The position numbers were made by a program, and so were the translations under genes. Below, one piece after another: positions 17,743 to 26,875 of a stretch of DNA of 64,000 nucleotides (positions within the stretch are counted from its first letter, which is position 1; each line of letters begins with the position of its first letter). Source of the stretch: Vulcanimicrobiota bacterium (GTDB lineage Bacteria; Vulcanimicrobiota; Xenobia; Xenobiales; JADMJV01); assembly GCA_023447635.1 (NCBI GenBank), contig JAEXNA010000085.1, positions 6,470 to 70,469 of the forward strand. Reading direction: 5' to 3'. The notes below the pieces were generated by a model that worked only from the letters and a program-made list of their open reading frames with translations, was not told where the DNA came from and did no database searches.

Positions 17743-18210
17743 GTGAGGCTCGATCTACGTAAGAAACTTCATCCCTATACGACTCTGCTCGAGTTGGCCG
17801 ACGCTCTGGACGTCACCTTGCCTCACCTGATGCGGCGTCTGCGGGAGCTTGACGCCCGTGACGAGCTGACTCTCGAGCGACTGTCGCTGAGTCTGGGGGC
17901 CAAAGAGCCGCCTCGTCGTCGCGACGATCTGTTCCAGGTCTTTCATCGCCACCAACTCTGCCTGGTCTGCGGTAGTCCGATGGAAGAGGTGACCGAACGG
18001 CAAGCCGGCTGGGGAGAGTTTCGGCAGTGCCGTTTCTGCCTTTTCTCGGCTCACGAGAATTCGGACTTCGAACGTCTGCGCGAGGTGGCCAGCGGCCAAC
18101 TCGACGATCTGGATCACGCTTTTCGCGAGGCGAACCGGGTGTTCCAGCGCCGCACGGCGCGTGGGCGCAGCCTGCGCCTGGGCGAGCACGGGCCAAACGG
18201 CCTCGCCTAG
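17743..18210 (+). CDS. Hypothetical protein with a four-cysteine zinc motif
   Basis: A 155-residue cytoplasmic protein. The N-terminal 60 residues are helical with an HTH flavour (LLELADALDVTLPHLMRRLREL). Residues 76-104 hold LVCGSP and RQCRFCLF, a CxxC-like pair of cysteine knuckles that may bind zinc. The C-terminal helix is charged. GTG 17743 has no ribosome-binding site; only 41 bp separate it from the divergent methyltransferase gene, so the mRNA leader must be very short. A small DNA- or RNA-binding regulator is one possibility. Confidence 0.6.
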   Translation: MRLDLRKKLHPYTTLLELADALDVTLPHLMRRLRELDARDELTLERLSLSLGAKEPPRRRDDLFQVFHRHQLCLVCGSPMEEVTERQAGWGEFRQCRFCLFSAHENSDFERLREVASGQLDDLDHAFREANRVFQRRTARGRSLRLGEHGPNGLA

Positions 18211-18229
18211 GCCACCAGGCCCGGTCGGT

Positions 18230-18706
18230 CTAGCCGAAAAGCCCGAACGCTTTGTGGGTTCCGTACTCGGTCAGTTTGCCCCAGAAGGCAGACAGGGGGT
18301 TCTCTCGCTTGTGGGGATCGTAGGTCTGGCCCTGAGCCGTTACGCTGACGACTTTGCCGATGACGGCTGATTTGGGTAGCGCTTCTTTCTTTCCGAAGCC
18401 GTCATAAGCGAAGAGCAGATATTCTCCCTGCTTGGTCATCTTGAGCTTCACGAAGCGACGAACTACCGTGTCGCGGCCGTGGGCGCAGCAGACGATCTCG
18501 CCCATTTGCAGTTTGGTAAAGTTGACGGCTTGCACCTCGAGCACGGCGCCATCAGGGATGAGCGCGGCCAGGTCGCTTTTGGGGAGCCGGATTTTCTTGG
18601 AGCCCCCGCCGACGGACAAGGAGACGGAAGCCTCGGCGGCTTTCATGTCTCCGGCGATCTCGTTTTGCAGTGCGGAATAATCTTTCGACAAGGCTGATCC
18701 TTTCAT
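18230..18706 (-). CDS. S24/S26 signal-peptidase-like fold, catalytic residues not evident
   Basis: A 158-residue protein with no signal peptide. Residues 45-125 follow the beta-strand layout of the S24/S26 fold: LIPDGAVLEV, then KLQMGEIVCC, DTVVRRFVKL and a closing VIGKVVSV. The SM motif that carries the nucleophile and the basic catalytic dyad region are not recognisable (the corresponding stretch reads DLAALIPDG; RR replaces the usual HR). It may be a non-catalytic relative that binds a partner. The N-terminal 35 residues are helical. It converges with the zinc-motif gene, 19 bp away. Confidence 0.55.
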   Translation of the reverse strand: MKGSALSKDYSALQNEIAGDMKAAEASVSLSVGGGSKKIRLPKSDLAALIPDGAVLEVQAVNFTKLQMGEIVCCAHGRDTVVRRFVKLKMTKQGEYLLFAYDGFGKKEALPKSAVIGKVVSVTAQGQTYDPHKRENPLSAFWGKLTEYGTHKAFGLFG

Positions 18707-18960
18707 ACAGCGATCTTAACCGCTGGGCGGCCTGTCCCCACAGAGAGCAATTGCTTCTTTCCCCCAGGCGCTGGTAGTCGGATTCAACTATAACCACAAG
18801 ACATAGTCTCGCCAAGATCCCAGAAGGCTGCAATTCCTATCCTCCTAGAGGAACCGGGGGAACTGCGATGGAGAGGTTGGAGGGGAGGGAAAACTTTCTC
18901 GCCTCACGCAATGTGTCACACCACGATGCAGTGGACCACTCTTTTCCCCTAGGAGCGCGT

Positions 18961-19983
18961 ATGTCGAGCGGTAAGTTGGTCACCTTGACCCGACACATCA
19001 TCGAGGAGCAGGCCAAGCATCCGGGGTCGACGGGGACCTTCTCCAGTCTGCTGCACGACCTGACTCTGGCTTTCAAGATCATCGCTCGCGAAGTGAGCAA
19101 AGCCGGTCTGGTAAACATCCTGGGAGAGACCGACGACAGCAACGTGCACGGCGAGACGGTGATGAAACTGGACCGCTACGCCGACGACCGGATCTTCAAA
19201 GCGATGGACCACGGAGGTCACCTCTGCTGCATGGCCAGCGAAGAGTGTGAAAACCTGATCAAGATTCCGGCTCGTTATGACAAAGGCGACTACGTGCTGG
19301 TGTTCGACCCGCTCGATGGCTCTTCGAACATCGATAAGAACGTCTCGATCGGAACCATCTTTGCCTTATTCAAGCGGGTCACGCCTGCGGGTGGAGACGG
19401 AACGCTGCAAGACGCTCTGCAGCCCGGGACCAAGCAAGTGGCTGCGGGCTACTGCATCTTCGGCTCGTCCACCATGCTGGTCTACACCACCGGGCAGGGC
19501 GTTCACGGTTTCACCCTGGACCCTTCGGTTGGAGAGTTTCTGCTCAGCCATGAGAATATCCGCTGCCCCGAGAAGGGCAAGACCTACTCGGCCAACGAGG
19601 GGAACTACAACTATTGGGACCCTGGCACACGGGCTTTCATCGACTATCTCAAGGCTCCCGGAGACCGGGAGAAGGGCGACTATTCGCTGCGCTATATCGG
19701 TTCACTGGTGGCGGATTTTCACCGCAATCTTCTGGCTGGCGGCGTCTTCCTGTACCCTACGGATAACAAGAATCCCGACCACCCTCGCCCTAAACTGCGA
19801 CTGCTTTATGAAGCCTCTCCGTTGGCATTCATCGCCGAGCAAGCGGGTGGAATGGCCACCACCGGCAAAGCACGCATTATGGAACAGACCCCTGGCAGTC
19901 TTCACGAGCGGATACCGCTGGTGATCGGCAGTCGGTGGGAAGTCGAGAAATATCTGGAGTTCTACCAGAAATTCAATCCCTGA
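18961..19983 (+). CDS. fbp: Fructose-1,6-bisphosphatase class I
   Basis: Hydrolyses fructose 1,6-bisphosphate to fructose 6-phosphate in gluconeogenesis. The 340-residue protein carries the metal-binding DPLDGSSNID, ASEECE and YVGS-like RYIGSLVADFHR. ATG 18961 is preceded by AGGAG at the right spacing and fits the family length; the frame stays open to ATG 18868, but that would add 31 atypical residues. phoH2 starts 7 bp after the stop, so the two are probably one transcript. The 254 bp upstream contain no recognisable promoter. Confidence 0.96.
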   Translation: MSSGKLVTLTRHIIEEQAKHPGSTGTFSSLLHDLTLAFKIIAREVSKAGLVNILGETDDSNVHGETVMKLDRYADDRIFKAMDHGGHLCCMASEECENLIKIPARYDKGDYVLVFDPLDGSSNIDKNVSIGTIFALFKRVTPAGGDGTLQDALQPGTKQVAAGYCIFGSSTMLVYTTGQGVHGFTLDPSVGEFLLSHENIRCPEKGKTYSANEGNYNYWDPGTRAFIDYLKAPGDREKGDYSLRYIGSLVADFHRNLLAGGVFLYPTDNKNPDHPRPKLRLLYEASPLAFIAEQAGGMATTGKARIMEQTPGSLHERIPLVIGSRWEVEKYLEFYQKFNP

Positions 19984-19990
19984 GGTGATC

Positions 19991-21352
19991 ATGACCGGAG
20001 AGTCTAAAGTTTATCTTCTCGATACCAGTGTTTTGCTGCATCGCCCCGAGGCGATCTACTCCTTCGGCGGCGACAACCAGGTGGTTATTCCGGTCGTCGT
20101 GCTCGACGAGTTGGACAACTTCAAACGCGGTTCGATGGAGATCAACCGAAACGCTCGCCACGTGATCGGCTTGTTCGACGAACTGCGGGCCCGAGGTCCG
20201 ATTTTCGAGGGAGTCGAACTCGACCACGGCGGTCGCCTGAAGGTCGAGACGGAACTGGGGCGCGATACCAAAGGGCTACTTCCCAAAGGGTTCGAGAACA
20301 CGGCCGACAACTGCATCCTGGCCACCGCTCTCGGAATTAAGAAGGGCGCTCCCGACCGCAAGGTGATCCTGGTCACCAAGGACATCAACATGCGGGTCAA
20401 AGCTGAAGCGCTGGGTCTGCTGGCCCAGGACTACAAAGCCGACCAGTTGGTCGATCCCGACGAGATGTACACCGGCCACGCCGAAGTGGTGGTGCCGCAA
20501 GAGTTCATCGACCAGATGTACAAAGAAAAGTCGGTCTCGGTGAACGGCTCGCTGGGCAAGTCTCAGGACAAAGAGCAGACCTTCTACCCCAACCAGTTCC
20601 TGATGTTGGTCAGCGCCGAGTCGCCCTCGATCACCGCGCTTACCCGCTACGACGGAGACAATCTGGAACTGCTGCGCGACCCGCGTCACGACATCTGGGG
20701 TATCCGCCCTCTGAATCGAGAACAGCGCTACGCGGTCGAACTTCTGCTCGATGACAATATTCCGCTGGTCACCCTGGCGGGCAAAGCGGGTACGGGAAAG
20801 ACCATTCTGGCGATCGCTGCGGGCTTGCAGAAGGTGGTCAACGACAAACTGTTCCGTCGTCTTTCTATCTATCGTCCCGTCGTCCCGATGGGTCGCGACA
20901 TCGGCTACCTGCCCGGCACCGAACAGGAAAAGCTGACCCCCTGGATGCAGCCGATTTTCGACAATCTCGAATTTTTGCTCAACGAAGGCGACCGCAAGAA
21001 TCGCGGCACCTCGAAGCTGGATTACCTGATCGACAGCAACGTGCTCGACATCAAGGCGCTGACCTACATCCGCGGACGCAGCCTGCCGCACCAGTTCATC
21101 ATCGTGGACGAGGCTCAGAACCTGACCCCCCACGAGGTCAAAACGATCGTCACTCGAGCCGGTCACGGCACCAAACTGGTGCTGACCGGCGACCCTTATC
21201 AGATCGATTCGCCGTATCTGGACTCGACTTCGAACGGGTTGACCCATGTGGTGGAGCGGTTCCGCGGCCAGAAGATGGCGGCCCACGTCACCCTGCAAAA
21301 GGGCGAACGTTCGCCGCTGGCCGAGTTGGCGTCCGAGATTATGGAGCGCTGA
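19991..21352 (+). CDS. PIN domain-PhoH ATPase fusion (PhoH2)
   Basis: Joins an RNase-type PIN domain (residues 1-150; LLDTSVLLH, VLDELDNFK, TADNCILATA, LVTKDINMR) to a PhoH ATPase (about 235-453) with Walker A GKAGTGKT, Walker B FIIVDEAQN and GDPYQID. Characterised PhoH2 proteins are ATP-dependent RNA helicase/RNases. ATG 19991 has GAGG five bases upstream. It directly follows fbp, an unusual partner, and may share its promoter. Confidence 0.93.
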   Translation: MTGESKVYLLDTSVLLHRPEAIYSFGGDNQVVIPVVVLDELDNFKRGSMEINRNARHVIGLFDELRARGPIFEGVELDHGGRLKVETELGRDTKGLLPKGFENTADNCILATALGIKKGAPDRKVILVTKDINMRVKAEALGLLAQDYKADQLVDPDEMYTGHAEVVVPQEFIDQMYKEKSVSVNGSLGKSQDKEQTFYPNQFLMLVSAESPSITALTRYDGDNLELLRDPRHDIWGIRPLNREQRYAVELLLDDNIPLVTLAGKAGTGKTILAIAAGLQKVVNDKLFRRLSIYRPVVPMGRDIGYLPGTEQEKLTPWMQPIFDNLEFLLNEGDRKNRGTSKLDYLIDSNVLDIKALTYIRGRSLPHQFIIVDEAQNLTPHEVKTIVTRAGHGTKLVLTGDPYQIDSPYLDSTSNGLTHVVERFRGQKMAAHVTLQKGERSPLAELASEIMER

Positions 21353-21401
21353 ATTCTGGTCACTTTAGGAACCCAGGCTCTGTTCTCTGGTTGAGGTTGA
21401 T

Positions 21402-21857
21402 ATGAAAAGTCTCTATACTCGTGATATGAGCCAAAGACTGCGCCCCCTCATCGTGTCGCTTCTGTTCCTCCTCGTCTCCGTCGGGTCTTACCATGTCGGG
21501 TCGAGCTATCTCTCCTCTCAGGGAACCTCGGCCGAGTCGCCAGCGGGAACCTGGCAACAGTATGTGATCGCTGATGGCCGACCGGTCTATCTCGCCACTT
21601 TCAGCTTCGAGCAAGAAGGTTCGGACTTTGGGGTGCGAGCGGTCGATGTGGCGCCCTGCACCTTCCCGCAGAGCGGTTTCCGCACGTTTGGCCATGAGTA
21701 CGACGGCAGCCACTGGAGCTTTCACTCCGACTGGCATGAGTACGGTGTCGCCGAGTTTGAACTCGACAAGGTCGACGCTAACAGGTTCGAGGGCTACGCC
21801 TATCTCGATGGCGAGCAACGTCCCTACCGACACATCCTCATCCGTGTCGGCGACTAA
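21402..21857 (+). CDS. Small exported or membrane-anchored hypothetical protein
   Basis: A 151-residue protein with an N-terminal hydrophobic helix (about residues 13-32) after a basic start, then a small beta-rich domain (TWQQYVIADGRPVYLATFSFEQ, HWSFHSDWHEYGVAEFELD, YRHILIRVGD) that could be a lipocalin-like half barrel. ATG 21402 follows GAGG with good spacing. I do not recognise a family. A terminator lies 32 bp after the stop. Confidence 0.65.
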   Translation: MKSLYTRDMSQRLRPLIVSLLFLLVSVGSYHVGSSYLSSQGTSAESPAGTWQQYVIADGRPVYLATFSFEQEGSDFGVRAVDVAPCTFPQSGFRTFGHEYDGSHWSFHSDWHEYGVAEFELDKVDANRFEGYAYLDGEQRPYRHILIRVGD

Positions 21858-21889
21858 CTCGCCACGTTCCTTCCAGTGAACGCCCTCCT

Positions 21890-21925
21890 AGTGCCGGCTC
21901 CCCTCGGGGACCGGCACTTATTCTT
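21890..21925 (+). terminator. Intrinsic terminator after the small exported protein gene
   Basis: An 8-bp stem AGTGCCGG/CCGGCACT (21890-21897 with 21911-21918) encloses a further CCCC/GGGG pairing and is followed by TATTCTTT. Confidence 0.75.
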
Positions 21926-22002
21926 TGTGAGGCCGTCTGTCAGTGCCGAGCGTCGAGTTCAGCGACCGGGGCCATAGACCAGGCTCTCGGTCGCGGTCAC
22001 AC

Positions 22003-23232
22003 TCACAGAATGTCATTCTCGTCGCGCAGGCGCAGGGTGACGCTAGGCGGGTCGTCCGACGCTTTCTTGAAGATCGGGACGGAGGGAAACAGCTTGGGCA
22101 GAGCTTTCTCGGCGGCGGGAGAGGTGCCGGTGATCAGGAGTGAGGTGCGCTCGACCGTTTTGCCCTGGCGCGCTGGAGTCACCAGCGAGACATCGCCGAA
22201 ACCGCCGTTTTGGAAGCGGTTGGTAAAAACCAGGCGGCGTCGTTCACCTTCTCGGTAGTCTTCGATGACGACGGGAATCTTGGCCAACTTGGGGTCGGGG
22301 AGGGGAGGGAACAGTTTGCGCACGGTGGCCTGCGGCTCTCCTTCGACCGGGATGAGGTAGGCGATCTCATTTTCCCAGTAGTCGGCGACTTCGGGCCGGC
22401 CCTTCTCCATGCTGCCCAGGGGAAAATTTCGGTACAGGTTGGCTAGCGAGGCCATCTGGTCGATGGTGAGATCGGTGGTCATCTTTTTCGAGACGGCTTC
22501 GGCCAGGTCGTCATACTCGAAGAGGTGTGAGGGCTTCTTTAACTCCTTGATGAGCGCGGTCAGGAACTGCTGCTGGCGCCGGATGCGTCCAAAGTCGCCC
22601 TCTTCGTCGTTGCGGAAGCGCAGGTAGCCCACAGTCTGAGCGCCGCTCAGGACCTGCTCGCCGGGTTTGAGATGGATGTGAAGACCGGCCCAGTTGTCGT
22701 CGTAGTCCATCTGCTTTTCGACGGTGACCGGGACCCCGCCCAGAACGTCGACCATGTCGGCAACGACGTCGGACTTGACCACGATGTGGTGGTCGATCTT
22801 TAGCCCGAGCAGGTTCTCCAGGGTTTTTCGGGTGGTCCGGATCCCACCGACCGTGTAGGCCGAGTTGATCTTGTCGTAAGCGCCGCCGGTTCCCGCAATT
22901 TCGACCAGCAGGTCGCGCGGGATGCTCATCATAGAAAGCTGTTTGGCGCGCGGCTCGACCCGCACCAGCATGATGGTATCGGTGCGGGCGTCTTTGGTGT
23001 GGCGCTGGGCCCGCGAGTCGTAGCTGTAGTCCAGCCCGCAGAGCAGGATGTAGAGACTATCCTTGTCGCCAAAGGCGGTTTTCTTGGGAGCCAGCACCGT
23101 TTTGGCCACGCCGACGACGGTTTTCGGCAGATGAGCCGGACCTAGCCAGATAGCCATCAGCCCTACACCGATCGATAAGAAGACGGCCGCGAAGAACAGC
23201 TTCTTTACCAGATTGAACAGCTTGCCTATCAC
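22003..23232 (-). CDS. LytR-CpsA-Psr (LCP) family protein
   Basis: Members transfer undecaprenyl-linked polymers onto the cell wall. The 409-residue protein has an N-terminal transmembrane helix (about 8-28), then the LCP domain with RTDTIMLVRV, MSIPRDLLVEI, KINSAYTVGG, VDVLGGVPV and the Arg pair in YLRFRNDEEGDFGRIRRQQ. A C-terminal 120-residue extension is less conserved. GTG 23232 has GGAG five bases upstream; an in-frame TTG at 23268 would extend it by 12 residues. Its 5' end faces the ALDH leader. Confidence 0.9.
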   Translation of the reverse strand: MIGKLFNLVKKLFFAAVFLSIGVGLMAIWLGPAHLPKTVVGVAKTVLAPKKTAFGDKDSLYILLCGLDYSYDSRAQRHTKDARTDTIMLVRVEPRAKQLSMMSIPRDLLVEIAGTGGAYDKINSAYTVGGIRTTRKTLENLLGLKIDHHIVVKSDVVADMVDVLGGVPVTVEKQMDYDDNWAGLHIHLKPGEQVLSGAQTVGYLRFRNDEEGDFGRIRRQQQFLTALIKELKKPSHLFEYDDLAEAVSKKMTTDLTIDQMASLANLYRNFPLGSMEKGRPEVADYWENEIAYLIPVEGEPQATVRKLFPPLPDPKLAKIPVVIEDYREGERRRLVFTNRFQNGGFGDVSLVTPARQGKTVERTSLLITGTSPAAEKALPKLFPSVPIFKKASDDPPSVTLRLRDENDIL

Positions 23233-23283
23233 ATCATCTCCGAACCGGGGTTCGACCGGACCTTCCAATTGGCGTTATGGAGG

Positions 23284-23371
23284 GAGCCGATTCAAAGGAC
23301 ACCTCCGGAAAGGAGGAGAACCCATCGGCTCTACCAGAGGCGTGAAACCACGAATCCCTCTGGCGGTTTTT
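23284..23371 (+). promoter_or_regulatory. Structured leader with terminator upstream of the aldehyde dehydrogenase
   Basis: An outer 8-bp stem GAGCCGAT/ATCGGCTC (23284-23291 with 23324-23331) encloses a CCTCC/GGAGG hairpin (23302-23306 with 23312-23316). A second hairpin follows (23334-23340 with 23357-23363, extended by CGTG/CACG) and ends in TTTTT (23367-23371), an intrinsic terminator 30 bp before the ALDH start. A GGAGG at 23279-23283 could pair alternatively with CCTCC. This layout suggests a transcriptional attenuator or riboswitch; I do not recognise the class. Confidence 0.6.
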
Positions 23372-23400
23372 ATCAAAATTCTAGCCTCAGGGGAAGATTT

Positions 23401-24921
23401 ATGTTGGAAACACCACCCAAAGCCCAGGGAACCCGCGCCGATAACGAGTTCATGTCGTTCATCGACGGCGCCTTCGTGTCCATCGAGGACGCCAAATCCG
23501 AGCCGAACATCAACCCGGCCACCGGGGAAGAGATCGGGCGCAGCTATATGCTGACCCGCGAGCAGTGCGAGCAGGCCATCGAGAACGCGCACAAAGCGTT
23601 TCCCGCCTGGCGCGACACGCCCGCCCCGGTCCGCGCCAACGTGCTCTGGAAGTTCCAGCGCATCCTGGAACAGCGCAAGGAAGAGTTGGCCGCCGCGCTG
23701 ACGGCCGAAGAGGGGAAAAAGTACAACGAAGCGCTGGGCGAGGTGCAGAAGGCGATCAATATCGTCGAGTTCACCGCTGGCGAAGGCCGTCGCCTTCTCG
23801 GCAAGACGGTCCCGTCCGAAATGGCTGCGACCCTGGCCTACACCGTTCGAGTCCCGCTGGGCGTGGTGGGGATCATCACCCCCTGGAACTTCCCCGTGGC
23901 GATCCCGGTCTGGAAGATGGTGCCCGCCCTGGTGGCCGGTAACGCGATCGTTTTCAAGCCCGCTTCGAACACGACCAAGACGGCCTGTCTGCTCATGGAG
24001 ATGCTGCACGAAGCCGGCCTGCCCAAAGGCGTGGTGCAGCTGACCATCGGTCGCGGCAGCGCGGTGGGAGACTGTATCGTCAATCATCCCAAGGTCAAGG
24101 CGCTCTCTTTCACCGGCAGCAACAACATCGGCCAGCGTCTGTACCTGGACGGCGCCAAGCGCGGAGTCAAGGTGACCTGCGAAATGGGCGGCAAGAACCC
24201 GATCGTGGTGCTTAACGACGCCGATATCGACCTGGCGGTCGACGCCACCATCCAGGGCGCCTTTGGCAGCACGGGTCAGCGCTGTACCGCGACCTCGCGC
24301 GCGGTCTTGCAGGATGGCATCGCCGACGAATTCGTGGAGAAGCTTCTGGCCCGGGCCAAGGCGATCCGCCTGGGCGACGGTATGAGCAAAGACGTCGACA
24401 TGGGCCCCATCGTGGACCAGGAGCAGATGAACTCCGTGGATGAAGGCGTCGAGCGGGCCAAGAACGACCCGGCTTGCGGTAAACTGATCTTGGGCGGAAG
24501 TCGAGCCATGGAAGGCGCTCTGGAAAAGGGCTTCTTCTATCCTCCCACGGTGTTCGACGAGGTTCACCCCGACAGTTTCCTGGCCCAGGAAGAGCTCTTC
24601 GGGCCGGTGCTTGCCATTACCCGGGTCAAGACCTTCGACGAGGCGCTGGAAGCAGCCAACAACTGTCAGTACGGGCTGTCGTCATCGATCTATAGCCGGA
24701 ACTCGGACCTGATCTTCCGCTTCCTCGAGCACATCGAGACGGGGATCACCCACGTCAACTCTCCCACCATGGGCGGCGAGGCCCAGATGCCTTTTGGTGG
24801 GGTCAAGGCCACCGGCGTCGGCTCGCGCGAAATGAGCACCGAAGGCGTCGAGTTCTTCACCGAACTCAAAGCCGTCTACATCGACTACACCGGCAGCAAG
24901 CGCGACACCAACATTTACTAG
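23401..24921 (+). CDS. Aldehyde dehydrogenase family protein (semialdehyde dehydrogenase type)
   Basis: NAD(P)-dependent oxidation of an aldehyde to an acid. The 506-residue protein has the cofactor-binding PWNFPVAIP, FTGSNNIGQ, the general-base glutamate in CEMGGKNP and the catalytic cysteine in GQRCTATSR. The sequence pattern recalls alpha-ketoglutaric semialdehyde dehydrogenases (YcbD type); the substrate is not proven. ATG 23401 has GGGGAAG just upstream; the frame is open to 23269 but that part is the structured leader. A strong terminator follows at 24941-24966. Confidence 0.92.
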   Translation: MLETPPKAQGTRADNEFMSFIDGAFVSIEDAKSEPNINPATGEEIGRSYMLTREQCEQAIENAHKAFPAWRDTPAPVRANVLWKFQRILEQRKEELAAALTAEEGKKYNEALGEVQKAINIVEFTAGEGRRLLGKTVPSEMAATLAYTVRVPLGVVGIITPWNFPVAIPVWKMVPALVAGNAIVFKPASNTTKTACLLMEMLHEAGLPKGVVQLTIGRGSAVGDCIVNHPKVKALSFTGSNNIGQRLYLDGAKRGVKVTCEMGGKNPIVVLNDADIDLAVDATIQGAFGSTGQRCTATSRAVLQDGIADEFVEKLLARAKAIRLGDGMSKDVDMGPIVDQEQMNSVDEGVERAKNDPACGKLILGGSRAMEGALEKGFFYPPTVFDEVHPDSFLAQEELFGPVLAITRVKTFDEALEAANNCQYGLSSSIYSRNSDLIFRFLEHIETGITHVNSPTMGGEAQMPFGGVKATGVGSREMSTEGVEFFTELKAVYIDYTGSKRDTNIY

Positions 24922-24940
24922 ACGCTCTGCAGCGGTAAAG

Positions 24941-24966
24941 GAGGCGCGGAAGCGCCTCTTTTTTTT
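24941..24966 (+). terminator. Intrinsic terminator of the aldehyde dehydrogenase gene
   Basis: The GAGGCGC/GCGCCTC stem (24941-24947 with 24952-24958), with a four-base loop, is followed by eight T residues. Confidence 0.92.
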
Positions 24967-25105
24967 GCCGTCTCGAGCTGAATGGTAAGAATTGACCAGG
25001 TATATCTCCCGGGATACCCCATTCGTATCTCGTGCCTCCTGGCCGATAAGGACTAAGAGCAAGTTCCCAGCGACTTCTCTCGCTGGACTCTCGCTCCTTA
25101 TCACT

Positions 25106-26863
25106 ATGAACTACCTGGGGTCTTTGTCGAAATTCAATTTTGGACGGTCGCTGCTGGCCTGGGCGATAGCCCTGGCCCTTGGCGTGCTGTTGGGAGCCAG
25201 AGCGCTTCAGCCTGGCGTCGAGGGGGGGGGATCGGGCGCGGAGTTCGGTCTGCTCGCCCTGGGCGCGGTAGCTGCGGCGGCCTCCGTTCCTGCCTGGTGG
25301 TCGCGTCGCCGAAGCTCGCAAGTCACCCACGAGCACCTGCTTCACCTGGTCGGTGTCGTGGGACTCGATACGCCAGACGCGTTAGTTCTCGTCGACGGAG
25401 AGGGGCGTCTGGTTTACGCGAACAGCTCTTTCCAGGACTGGACGGCGGGTGAGATCCCGTTGGGCAGCGACCTGCTCGCTCTGGCCGTCGAAGGAGAGCG
25501 CTGCGGGGCGGCTCGCGCTCTGCAAGAAGCGCTGGCCGGCGGCGGAGCGGCGCGCCTGGCCATGCGCACCTCCAACGGAATGCTGTTGGAGGGTCGGCTT
25601 CATGCCGTGCCGGGCGAAGCCGGCAAACCGCTGGCCATGGGGATCTTCCGGAACGTCGGCGCCGGGCCGGCGCGCCCCCAGGAGCTCCGGCCTCTGGCCG
25701 AGCGTTCGGGTCAGTCTCAGAAGGTCGAGGCGCTCAGCCGTCTGGCCGGCGGAGTAGCTCACGACTTCAACAACTTGCTGGCTATCATGATGCTGAACCT
25801 CGACGCTATCGATTCGGCCCTGGATAAGGGCAGCCCGGCGCGTCGGCACGTCGATGAAATCTCTCTGGCGGCCCGTAAAGCGGCCGGGATCACTCGGCAG
25901 CTTCTGCTGTACTCTCGTCGTAAGGGAGAGCCGCTCGGCGTCTCTTGCCACAGCCTGGTCGACGACACGGGGAAACTGACCCAGGGGCTGCGTGGAGGGA
26001 TCCGCTTCGAAACGTCCCTGGGAGCGCCCCACGACCGGGTGCTGATCGAGGAGGGACAGTTGGACCAGGTCCTCTTGAACCTGGTCGTCAACGCCAAAGA
26101 CGCGGTGGGCACCGACGGGCTGGTCAAGGTCGAGACGGAAAACCGGGTTCTCGAGCGGGGCAATCGCGACGAGTTGGCCCCTGGCGAGTATCTGGTGCTG
26201 AAGGTCAGCGACAACGGCGCCGGTATCCCTAAAGAGATTCAGGAAAAGGTTTTCGAGCCCTACTTTACCACCAAGGTCAAAGGGAAGGGCACCGGACTAG
26301 GCCTGGCCACGGTCTCGGTGATCGTCGAGAAAGCCGGCGGCAAAGTTCAGGTTTACTCTCGCCCCGGGTCGACCACCTTCGAGATTTTGCTCCCCGTCGC
26401 TGAACGACGAGGCCTGCCGGTATTTCCCGCCGAGCCCCCCGCCGTCGAGCCGGTGGCCGCAGTTCCTGAGTCTAGGCCGACGCGAAGCGTGCTCCTGGTA
26501 GAAGACGAGGCGCCCATCCGTGCCCTGGTCCACCGCCTGTTGGAAGGCAAGGGGTACACCGTGACCTCCGTCGCGGCCGGGCAAGCCGCGGTGGACTTGA
26601 TGGGTCAGCGGGACGGCTTTGACGTTTTGATCACTGACATCTCGCTGCCGGGGATGCAGGGACCAGATATCGCTCGCGCGTTCTACCGGACTCAGGCCAG
26701 CGGCAGGGTCCTGTTCATGTCGGGCTGCCCCTCGTCGGCGCTCGACGTCAAGCGGATGCCGGGCAACGCCCGCTTTCTACCCAAGCCGTTCTCCCCCGCT
26801 CAACTGTTCGGCGCGCTCGACGAACTGATGCAGCCGCAGGCGGCGATGCTCGAGGCGGTCTAG
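25106..26863 (+). CDS. Membrane-anchored hybrid histidine kinase (PAS-HisKA-HATPase-REC)
   Basis: A signal-transduction kinase of about 585 residues. Two N-terminal membrane helices (about 14-32 and 48-66) are followed by a PAS-like sensor (about 85-190), the phospho-acceptor box GVAHDFNNLL (His219), an ATPase domain with NLVVNAKDAV, DNGAGIP and GTGLGLATV, and a C-terminal receiver domain (about 460-580) with acceptor Asp511 in ITDISLPG and the KPF lysine. This order is typical of kinases that phosphorelay internally. The ATG at 25106 is the most plausible start but lacks a ribosome-binding site; TTG 24992 is alternative. A 7-bp hairpin CCAGCGA/TCGCTGG lies just before the start. Confidence 0.9.
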   Translation: MNYLGSLSKFNFGRSLLAWAIALALGVLLGARALQPGVEGGGSGAEFGLLALGAVAAAASVPAWWSRRRSSQVTHEHLLHLVGVVGLDTPDALVLVDGEGRLVYANSSFQDWTAGEIPLGSDLLALAVEGERCGAARALQEALAGGGAARLAMRTSNGMLLEGRLHAVPGEAGKPLAMGIFRNVGAGPARPQELRPLAERSGQSQKVEALSRLAGGVAHDFNNLLAIMMLNLDAIDSALDKGSPARRHVDEISLAARKAAGITRQLLLYSRRKGEPLGVSCHSLVDDTGKLTQGLRGGIRFETSLGAPHDRVLIEEGQLDQVLLNLVVNAKDAVGTDGLVKVETENRVLERGNRDELAPGEYLVLKVSDNGAGIPKEIQEKVFEPYFTTKVKGKGTGLGLATVSVIVEKAGGKVQVYSRPGSTTFEILLPVAERRGLPVFPAEPPAVEPVAAVPESRPTRSVLLVEDEAPIRALVHRLLEGKGYTVTSVAAGQAAVDLMGQRDGFDVLITDISLPGMQGPDIARAFYRTQASGRVLFMSGCPSSALDVKRMPGNARFLPKPFSPAQLFGALDELMQPQAAMLEAV

Positions 26864-26875
26864 GCCGGTCTAGGC

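Noticed and set aside
23284..23331. Glycine or guanidine riboswitch in the ALDH leader
   Set aside because: The AAAGGAC stretch recalls the glycine class, but the remaining conserved elements are absent.
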